57,561 nt of DNA from JARYMI01 sp037444845 (GTDB lineage Bacteria > Acidobacteriota > Aminicenantia > Aminicenantales > UBA8522), in NCBI GenBank assembly GCA_037444845.1, contig JBBILQ010000011.1:1-57561 (forward strand), read 5' to 3'. Under the pieces are notes generated by a model. The model had not been told where the DNA came from and ran no database searches. It saw only the letters and a program-made list of their open reading frames with translations. Position 1 is the first letter of the stretch, and every line of letters starts with the position of its first letter. Below, piece after piece: positions 34,305 through 40,693 of the stretch. The position numbers and the translations under genes were made by a program.

Positions 34305-35492
34305 TCATCTTCTCTTGAGCCATTGCAAGGGATCGAGCGGTTTTGTCTTGAACCGGATCTCGAGATAGAGGGAGACGCCTTTGAGCGACCCGGTATCCCC
34401 GACGATGGCGATGGCCTGCCCCTCTCTGACAAGGTCGCCCTTGTTGACCAGAAATTCGGCACAGCGGCCGTAGAGCGAGTAATAATTCATCCCATGGTCG
34501 ATGATCAGCAGATTCCCGTAACCCTGGAAGTATTCCGCAAACACGACCTTTCCGGGGTGGATGGAGCTGACAACAGAGCTTCCTTTCTGGGGAGAAATCT
34601 CTATTCCGTTGTTCATCGTGATCGTGTTGAACTGCTGGTGCCGCTCCAGACCGAACCGGGTGATGATTTTGCCGGAAATCGGCCAGGACAGCTTGCCCTT
34701 TTTCTCGTAGAAAGGGACGAACTTGAAGGGAAGAATGATTTCCTGGGCGGCTAACTTTTTCATTAAAGACTGGAGCTGCTCGGCTCTCTCATTCTGTTCC
34801 TTAAGGGCCTGCTCATAGTTTTTCTTGTTTATCTGAATCTTCCGGATGAGCTCCCTGCCTTCGGCCTCCTGAGCTTCTAGCTCCCGCTTCTTCTGATCTG
34901 TGTCCCGGACAAGCTGGCCAATTTCTTCTTTCTTTGCTTCCTGAGAAAGCTCAGCGTGTTTCAGGGCGGACATCGTCTTGAGGTAATCGCTGATGATCGT
35001 CTGCTGATGGCTCGCCAGAAGGCTGAGATGTTTGCTTTCGGCAAAGAGAGCGCTTATGTTTTCTGTCTCGAGCAGGAACTGGAGGAAATTGAATTTTCCG
35101 TATTTATAAAGGGCCACCAGGGTTTGTTCCATCCCCTGCTGTTCTCGGTCGAGTTTCTTCTTCAATCTGGTGATGTCGTCTTTGAGAGAAGAAAGCTCCC
35201 GGGTTGTTTTTTCCATCTGGATGGCCAGGAGGCTGAGCTCATTCCTGATCAGTTTCTTTTGCCAGGATATGCTGTCCAGTTGAGTGAGTAGAGTTGATTC
35301 TTTTGTTTTCTCCTGCCGAATTTTTGCTTCTAAGACTTGGATTTCCTCTTTTATCTTGGCGAGGCGTTTTTCAAGCTCTGAAATGTCTTGCTGGGCCAAA
35401 GCCCCGGGGCATGAGGACAAAGTCAAAGCGAGGAGGACGGCCGTCAGAATAAATCTCACGAAGGGGGCTTCAGAATACGGGAGCGCCGCCAT
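34305..35492 (-). CDS. EnvC-like murein hydrolase activator with degenerate LytM domain
   Basis: 395 aa. A signal peptide (FILTAVLLALTLSSCPGALAQ) is followed by a long coiled coil (about 35-250, LEKRLAKIKEEIQVLEAKIR) and a C-terminal LytM/M23 domain (about 270-395, NGIEISPQKGSSVVSSIHPG, GYGNLLIIDHGMNYYSLYG). Active M23 enzymes have a His after LYA and the HxH of PHLHFEIR; here these are LYGRC and VSLYLEIR, so zinc ligands are lost. This is the EnvC/NlpD pattern, which activates amidases rather than cutting peptidoglycan. Its neighbours are the dead CtpA-like gene and a UPF0104-type protein. Confidence 0.9.
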   Translation of the reverse strand: MAALPYSEAPFVRFILTAVLLALTLSSCPGALAQQDISELEKRLAKIKEEIQVLEAKIRQEKTKESTLLTQLDSISWQKKLIRNELSLLAIQMEKTTRELSSLKDDITRLKKKLDREQQGMEQTLVALYKYGKFNFLQFLLETENISALFAESKHLSLLASHQQTIISDYLKTMSALKHAELSQEAKKEEIGQLVRDTDQKKRELEAQEAEGRELIRKIQINKKNYEQALKEQNERAEQLQSLMKKLAAQEIILPFKFVPFYEKKGKLSWPISGKIITRFGLERHQQFNTITMNNGIEISPQKGSSVVSSIHPGKVVFAEYFQGYGNLLIIDHGMNYYSLYGRCAEFLVNKGDLVREGQAIAIVGDTGSLKGVSLYLEIRFKTKPLDPLQWLKRR

Positions 35493-35493
35493 T

Positions 35494-36468
35494 TCACTTT
35501 CTTGTCACGTAAATGACCCCTCCGGCTAAACCGATGATCAAGACGAAGGCCACGTCGATGATGGAAAAAGAAAACGCCGTCTCGGCAGGAATTCCGTAAA
35601 ACTTGAAGATCTCGATATACGATCCTTCTCTGAGCCCCAAGCCGTTGATGGTGATGGGAATGAGCTGGATAATCAGAACGATGGGAATGAAAATGAAATA
35701 GTCGATAAAATGGATCTTGAGATGGAGAGCCTTGCCAATCAGAAAATAGTAAAGAATCACGTTGAGCTGGAGGAGCAGGGCCCAGAAAGTGGCCAGGAGA
35801 AAACGGCCTTTTTGCGTCCTGTAGTGAAGGATTGTTTCTCTAAACTCCAGAATCTGATGCCTAACTTTGTCGAGGAGCCCTCTTCCGCGGATGGCCGTGA
35901 GCAGCCGGCGAGAAAAGGGCGCAAAGAAAGCGAAAATGATTGCGAACCCGATAAGGCCGAGCAGCAGCGAAACCCAGACGACCGGAATCCGGCGAGCCAT
36001 ATCGAGGCGGGAAAGGGACGCCAGAACGGCGAAAAGGAAGAGGACGATGATGCCCGTGAAACGCTCGACCAGGACGATGGCCGAGGACTTGAGAAGGGAT
36101 TTGGAATAGCGTGACCCGTCCCAGATACGAACGACGTCTCCTCCAAAACGGGTGGGAAGGAAGTTGTTGAAGAACGTCCCGACGAGATAGGATTTGGCCA
36201 GGTAGCCCAAAGGAATGTCGTCCCCCTGAGCCCGGGCGAGAATCTGCCAGCGGACGGCGCTGGCGAAGAGCCCAAAGGCGTGAAGGGAAAACGAGATGAG
36301 AAGCCAAAAAAGGTTGACCTCTTTCAACTTGACCAGGATGTCCCTGACCGATGTCTGGGTCGTCAGGATGAAAATGAGGATGGCAAGGCTGAAAACAAGT
36401 TTGAGCACGAGGGCCACATGTTTTTTTCGCTCAGCCATTTTTGTTTTATGCCCTCTCGTTTTTACCAT
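35494..36468 (-). CDS. Lysylphosphatidylglycerol-synthase-like membrane flippase domain protein (UPF0104/YbhN type)
   Basis: 324 aa with about eight transmembrane helices. LLISFSLHAFGLFASAVRW, GDVVRIWDGSRYSKSL and ITINGLGLREGSYIEIFKFYG are the three conserved patches of the family (AglD/MprF N-terminal domain, YbhN). Members are thought to move lipids or lipid-linked precursors across membranes. The ATG at 36468 has no ribosome site but a TACAAT box lies 11 nt upstream; the internal ATG at 36438 is the alternative. It is first in the envelope operon. Confidence 0.88.
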   Translation of the reverse strand: MVKTRGHKTKMAERKKHVALVLKLVFSLAILIFILTTQTSVRDILVKLKEVNLFWLLISFSLHAFGLFASAVRWQILARAQGDDIPLGYLAKSYLVGTFFNNFLPTRFGGDVVRIWDGSRYSKSLLKSSAIVLVERFTGIIVLFLFAVLASLSRLDMARRIPVVWVSLLLGLIGFAIIFAFFAPFSRRLLTAIRGRGLLDKVRHQILEFRETILHYRTQKGRFLLATFWALLLQLNVILYYFLIGKALHLKIHFIDYFIFIPIVLIIQLIPITINGLGLREGSYIEIFKFYGIPAETAFSFSIIDVAFVLIIGLAGGVIYVTRK

Positions 36469-36479
36469 AAACGGAAAAG

Positions 36480-36485
36480 ATTGTA
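36480..36485 (-). promoter_or_regulatory. Candidate -10 box for the UPF0104-EnvC-Ctp-YibQ operon
   Basis: Minus-strand TACAAT lies 11 nt from the ATG at 36468. No convincing -35 hexamer is seen at 16-19 nt, so confidence is low. Confidence 0.3.
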
Positions 36486-36578
36486 AAAAGAACGTCTGGC
36501 GACGCAGGCTCGAAAAACGTCTAAAAATACGGTATATTGGAAGCTCCGAATATTCTCCAGAACGAGGAGGTTCCGCAG

Positions 36579-37781
36579 ATGTCCCCGCGCGAGATTAAAC
36601 CTGGCGTCTATTGGATAGGCGTAAATGACCGGACAACCGACCTTTTTGAGGGCCTTTGGCCCATCAGCCAGGAAGGAGTATCGTACAATTCCTATCTTGT
36701 CATGGGTGAAAAAAAGGCCGTCATCGACCTGGCCAAGTCCAGCACGGCCGATGAATACTTCTCTCAACTTGAGGAGATAGCCGATATTTCCCGGATTGAC
36801 TACGTTGTGGTCAATCATATGGAGCCTGATCATTCGGGCCTGCTGCGGACTTTTCGGAGGCTCGCCCCCCGCGCTGTGATCCTGGGATCGGCAAAAACTC
36901 AGGAGATGCTGAACGGATTTTTCTCGATCGAGGACGGCGTCCGGGCTGTGGCCGACGGGGAGACTCTTTCGCTCGGACAGAAGTCTCTCCAGTTTTTTTC
37001 AACGCCGTTTGTCCACTGGCCGGAAACGATCATGACCTACGAGGCGTCCCAGCGGATTCTGTTCTCCTGTGACGGCTTCGGAGGCTACGGCTCAATCAGC
37101 GGCGGCATCCATGATGACGAGTGCGACCATCTGGGTTTTTATGAAAAAGAAGCCCTGCGCTACTATTCGAATATAGTCGCCAATTACAGCTCTCGTGTTC
37201 TCGACGCCATAGCGAAATTAGCGGCGATCCCTATCGATACGGTCGCCCCTTCTCATGGGTTGATCTGGCGGCGCAATCCTCAGCGCATCATCCAGCTTTA
37301 TAAAAAATGGGCCGAATACGCTTCAAACAAGCGAGAGCCTGGGATCACGCTGGTTTACGGCTCTATGTACGGACACACCGAGAAGATGATGAACGCCGTG
37401 GCCCGGGGGATTTCCCAGACAGGAATTCCCCTGGAAATTTTTGATGCGGCCAGAACTCACGTCAGCTACATTCTTCCTTCTCTCTGGTCGAGGGAAGCCG
37501 TGATGGTCGGCGCTCCGACTTATGAAGTTAAGCTCTTCCCGCCGGTGGCCGGCGTGTTGGACATGGCTGTGGACAAGAGAATCCTGGGCAGAAAGGCAGC
37601 GTATTTCGGCAGTTATGGCTGGAGCGGCGGCGCGCTGAAGGAACTGAAGAAGATTATTGAGCCAGCGAAATGGGAGTTATGGGGAGACTTTACCTTCAGG
37701 GGCAGTCCCGCTAAGGAGGACCTCCGGAAAGGGGAGGAGTTTGGCAGGAATTTCGCGAAATTCATCCAGAGCAGCGCTTGA
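36579..37781 (+). CDS. FprA-type diiron flavoprotein (O2/NO reductase)
   Basis: 400 aa from ATG 36579, chosen because GAGGAGG lies 8 nt upstream. The metallo-beta-lactamase-like domain has all seven diiron ligands: H80, E82, D84, H85, H146, D165 and H226 (VNHMEPDHSG, FVHWPET, CDGFGG, APSHG). The C-terminal flavodoxin domain starts at VYGSMYGHTEKM (FMN loop). No rubredoxin domain is fused. These enzymes reduce O2 to water or NO to N2O, typical of anaerobes and microaerophiles. Electron donor (a rubredoxin) is not in this window. Confidence 0.94.
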   Translation: MSPREIKPGVYWIGVNDRTTDLFEGLWPISQEGVSYNSYLVMGEKKAVIDLAKSSTADEYFSQLEEIADISRIDYVVVNHMEPDHSGLLRTFRRLAPRAVILGSAKTQEMLNGFFSIEDGVRAVADGETLSLGQKSLQFFSTPFVHWPETIMTYEASQRILFSCDGFGGYGSISGGIHDDECDHLGFYEKEALRYYSNIVANYSSRVLDAIAKLAAIPIDTVAPSHGLIWRRNPQRIIQLYKKWAEYASNKREPGITLVYGSMYGHTEKMMNAVARGISQTGIPLEIFDAARTHVSYILPSLWSREAVMVGAPTYEVKLFPPVAGVLDMAVDKRILGRKAAYFGSYGWSGGALKELKKIIEPAKWELWGDFTFRGSPAKEDLRKGEEFGRNFAKFIQSSA

Positions 37782-37798
37782 ATGAGGCCGAAAAGAAG

Positions 37799-37826
37799 TT
37801 GATTTCTGCGGCGATTGGGATATAAT
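37799..37826 (+). promoter_or_regulatory. Candidate promoter for the second GT9 gene
   Basis: TTGATT (37799-37804), 16 nt spacer and perfect TATAAT (37821-37826). This leaves a leader of about 100 nt before the ATG at 37935. Confidence 0.5.
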
Positions 37827-37934
37827 ATGAATAAGTTTTCTTTGGCCGGCTGGAGAAAACTTCTGCCCACCTTATAAATCATTTTTCCCTTTTCTGCTGA
37901 AAACAGCCGGCGCTTTCGTTCCGATGGAATCGAG

Positions 37935-38885
37935 ATGAAAAACGCTCTTCTCTTTCGATTGGGCGGCCTGGGTGATTGGCTTGTTGCTCTTCCTTCGATT
38001 CAGCTTGTCCGGAGGATGCATCCCGCCGCCAACCTGACCTTAGTCTGCCGCAAGGCTTACGGCCAGCTTCTTGAGGAAGCCGGGGTTATAAAAAATGTCA
38101 TTGAGGCGGACTCCAGACAGCTCTTGCCCCTCTTTTCTGGCGACTTAGATCCGGCGGCTGAAAACGTTCATTGGCTTGGAGAATTCGACTCTATAATAGC
38201 CTGGTTCTCAGAGAAGAAAGGTTCGGTTCTTGAGAAAAACTTGGGCTCGATCTGCGCCGGCGCTTGCACGTTTTTTACCTACGATGCCCGAAGCCGCCAG
38301 CCGATGAGCCGCTTCTTTTTTCAAAAAACCTTGAAGGCCAGTCTGAACGAGAGAAAGGAGGCCGTTTCTTTTGAAGAATGCGCGTTGTTGCGCTTGCCTT
38401 CTATCGGCAGGGCCGGCGCTTTGGGAAAGGAGATGGCCAAGGAGACCGCAGCCAAATTTGTTGTTGTCCATCCGGGAAGCGGGAGTGAGAAGAAATGCTG
38501 GCCGATTCGCAACTTCTTAGAGGTTATCGGGCGCCTGGCCAGAAAAAAAGTATGCGGGGCGGTCGTCACCGGAGAAGCAGAGGAAAGGATGAGGATACTA
38601 TTCAAGAAGGCCTCTCTCCCCGGGGGCTGGTCTTGGGTCCATCTTCCATCGCTGGCCACGCTTTCGAGGCTTCTTTTCGAGGCAGATCTTTATTTCGGGA
38701 ACGATTCAGGTGTCACGCACCTGGCGGCCGCTTGCGGGACTGAGGTCTTGGCCCTCTTCCAGAAAGACCGGGCGATCGCCTGGATGCCTTGCGGCCGCGT
38801 TCATCTTATGACCGCTCAATCGGTCGGCAACCTGAATTTTGATGATGTCTGGGCAAAAATTTCGAGGCTTCTTTGCCTCTCTTAG
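37935..38885 (+). CDS. GT9 glycosyltransferase (heptosyltransferase-like)
   Basis: 316 aa. LLFRLGGLGDWLVALPSIQLV at the start is the GT9 acceptor-side signature with the catalytic-region Asp. VVHPGSGSEKKCWPIRNFLEV and DLYFGNDSGVTHLAAACGT are the nucleotide-sugar motifs. Compared with the GT9 at 3155 it lacks the extra cysteine clusters and is closer to classical WaaC/WaaF. It probably transfers heptose or a similar sugar to the LPS core or a surface glycan. It is not in an obvious operon. Confidence 0.88.
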   Translation: MKNALLFRLGGLGDWLVALPSIQLVRRMHPAANLTLVCRKAYGQLLEEAGVIKNVIEADSRQLLPLFSGDLDPAAENVHWLGEFDSIIAWFSEKKGSVLEKNLGSICAGACTFFTYDARSRQPMSRFFFQKTLKASLNERKEAVSFEECALLRLPSIGRAGALGKEMAKETAAKFVVVHPGSGSEKKCWPIRNFLEVIGRLARKKVCGAVVTGEAEERMRILFKKASLPGGWSWVHLPSLATLSRLLFEADLYFGNDSGVTHLAAACGTEVLALFQKDRAIAWMPCGRVHLMTAQSVGNLNFDDVWAKISRLLCLS

Positions 38886-39204
38886 CGCCGGCGAGTCACG
38901 CATATTTCTGCCTCTTGCCAGGGTGAGTTCAGGGAAAGATTTTGGCTGCTCGAAGGCCACCTGAGATGAGGGTCGAGTTGCACAAAAATTGTGCAAAGAG
39001 CCAGATTCTTTATAATTTCAACAAGATAGAAAAGATAATCACACGTTATTCACAAGGATTTTCACAATTCTGTTAAATTGCTCGCGGATCTTAGATAAAA
39101 TATTAGAGTTACAGGCGCAGAGCGATTTTTCTCATTTTTGCGTTTAAAATTCAAACAAAATGTGCTAATATCATCAAAAATAAGAAAAGAAGCCTCAACG
39201 GAAG
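38886..39204. other. AT-rich intergenic region with a promoter for the next gene
   Basis: 319 nt, clearly more AT-rich towards the right. TGCTAATAT at 39163-39171 is an extended -10 element (TG, one base, TAATAT), with a weak TTTAAA about 17 nt upstream. I see no gene in it. Confidence 0.5.
39163..39171 (+). promoter_or_regulatory. Extended -10 promoter element of the 39205 gene
   Basis: TGCTAATAT, 33 nt before the ATG at 39205. The -35 (TTTAAA) is poor, as is common for extended -10 promoters. Confidence 0.45.
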
Positions 39205-39669
39205 ATGGCCAAAAGAGATTGGAAAAACGGTTTGCGTGCCTGTTTCGATAATATCGCAGTTCTTGAAAGATGCAGGCTTGAAACGCACGAAAATTTTAAG
39301 CAATTTTGCGAATTTATCGCTGAACCTGCCTTCGAATGCCTGGTCGAGGAACTTAAGGAATATGAAATAAAAGCCAAATTTGGAACACAAAAGGGAAGCT
39401 CGATTCATCTGCGGATCAGTTTCCCCCGTTCCAAGGCGGATCAATTTCACTATATCGTCTCGTTGCCCAAAGATTCAGTAGAGATGAAGCTGCGCTTGCG
39501 CATCAGGGGGAGGAAAACGGCAAAAAGCCCGTGGCTGGAAAAAGAAGAGTCCTTTTTGAGTGAATGGCCTCCCGGCAAGGTCATGAAGATGAGCAAGGAA
39601 GAACTTATCGAGGATGTCATCGAACATTACAGGAATTTTACTCTTAAAGCTTTGACCTCTCCAGGCTAA
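39205..39669 (+). CDS. Uncharacterised cytoplasmic protein
   Basis: 154 aa, no signal or membrane segment. Features: a helical N-terminal half (CFDNIAVLERCRLETHENFK, FCEFIAEPAFECLVEELKEY), a central beta-looking segment (SIHLRISFPRSKADQFHYIV, VEMKLRLRIRG) and a helical end (MSKEELIEDVIEHYRNFTL). I do not recognise the family. It ends 2 nt before the convergent redoxin gene. The promoter-like element upstream supports it being expressed. Confidence 0.65.
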   Translation: MAKRDWKNGLRACFDNIAVLERCRLETHENFKQFCEFIAEPAFECLVEELKEYEIKAKFGTQKGSSIHLRISFPRSKADQFHYIVSLPKDSVEMKLRLRIRGRKTAKSPWLEKEESFLSEWPPGKVMKMSKEELIEDVIEHYRNFTLKALTSPG

Positions 39670-39671
39670 GC

Positions 39672-40409
39672 TTACAGGCCAGCGATCATCTTCAGGATTT
39701 TAGTCAGGTACTCGTAGCTCGGCCTATCCCATGTGTTCTGGCCGATGTATTTGAATTGGACGACGCCCTTTTTATCTAAGATGAAGACGCTGGGAATGTC
39801 CTGATCCGCTTTGCTCCCGCTCCATTCAGCAGCAAAAATGCCCAAGCCCCTGGTCACTCTCCTTTGTTCGTCTATCAGAATCGGGAAGGGCGCGGGTTTC
39901 TGCCCTTTTTCCAGGCTCAAGTCCTTTGGAAAACCCTTCCTGGAGCGCTCCATCCTGGTCTTTCCCTGTTCGTCGAGGCTCTCCGGCTCGGCTGGATATT
40001 TCCAGGCTTCTATTTTTTCCAACTGGTCGGGCAAAACCTCAAGCCATTGGCTGATAATGTCTTTGGGATAGGGCAGGACATAGAGGATTTCAAGGTCGAA
40101 TTTTTTTCTAAGTTCTTCATTCTTCTCAAGATCCAGGAGCTCAGCATACTTATAATGACAGATCGTGCACCAGCGCCCTTCAGCGGCGTATCCGCGGGGG
40201 AATATCAGGAGGACATTCTTCCCTCTTAAGCTGGAAAGAGTGACCTCCTCTCCCTGATAAACGGGCAGGGTGAAATCCGGCATGGGTTCGCCCAGAGTTA
40301 CCGGCCGGATTTCCTGCTCCTGCGATAATGCGGGAAGCGCAGAGATAAGGCCAAGGCTGAACGCCAGACAAAAAGCGAAGCCGACGGCTTTTTTAGGCCT
40401 GCCTGTCAT
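39672..40409 (-). CDS. Secreted thioredoxin-fold redoxin (peroxiredoxin/AhpC-TSA-like)
   Basis: 245 aa. A signal peptide (FAFCLAFSLGLISALPALS) precedes a redoxin domain. TLGEPMPDFTLPVYQGEEVTLSSL-type opening, LLIFPRGYAAEGRWCTICHYK with the active pair C81 and C84, and SVFILDKKGVVQFKYIG are typical of AhpC/TSA and ResA/TlpA proteins. A CxxC pair suggests disulfide reduction or peroxide detoxification outside the cytoplasm. AAAGGAGG lies 4 nt before the ATG. It is divergent from the first CHAT gene. Confidence 0.85.
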   Translation of the reverse strand: MTGRPKKAVGFAFCLAFSLGLISALPALSQEQEIRPVTLGEPMPDFTLPVYQGEEVTLSSLRGKNVLLIFPRGYAAEGRWCTICHYKYAELLDLEKNEELRKKFDLEILYVLPYPKDIISQWLEVLPDQLEKIEAWKYPAEPESLDEQGKTRMERSRKGFPKDLSLEKGQKPAPFPILIDEQRRVTRGLGIFAAEWSGSKADQDIPSVFILDKKGVVQFKYIGQNTWDRPSYEYLTKILKMIAGL

Positions 40410-40468
40410 GTTTCCTCCTTTATGGGTTGTCTTTATCTCAATTAAAAGTCCTGATCGAAGATAATAAA

Positions 40469-40480
40469 ACTCCCGGGAGT
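40469..40480. promoter_or_regulatory. Perfect 12-bp palindrome ACTCCCGGGAGT, possible operator
   Basis: It lies 60 nt from the redoxin start, in the divergent region between the redoxin and CHAT genes. A perfect GC-cored palindrome in an otherwise AT-rich region is a plausible repressor site. A chance hairpin cannot be excluded. Confidence 0.3.
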
Positions 40481-40663
40481 GAGAAAATACGGGCAGCGAT
40501 CAGCGTCTTGATATTTACCAGATAATTGACAGTTTTTTTCAATTCGATCTTTCCAGGAAATGGAGGTTTTTAGTATAAATGATAAGCCCGAAATGTCAAT
40601 CAGATCGCCCACATTGCGCATTTCAATTTTTTCGCGGCACTTGCAGGAATGCATTTTGAGTCG

Positions 40664-40693
40664 TTGACAATGGCGGAGATTTCATACTATATT
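40664..40693 (+). promoter_or_regulatory. Strong sigma-70-type promoter at the front of the first CHAT gene
   Basis: Perfect TTGACA (40664-40669), 18 nt spacer and TATATT (40688-40693). It overlaps the codons of the longest reading frame (starts 40649 and 40670), so translation probably begins further downstream. Confidence 0.6.
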
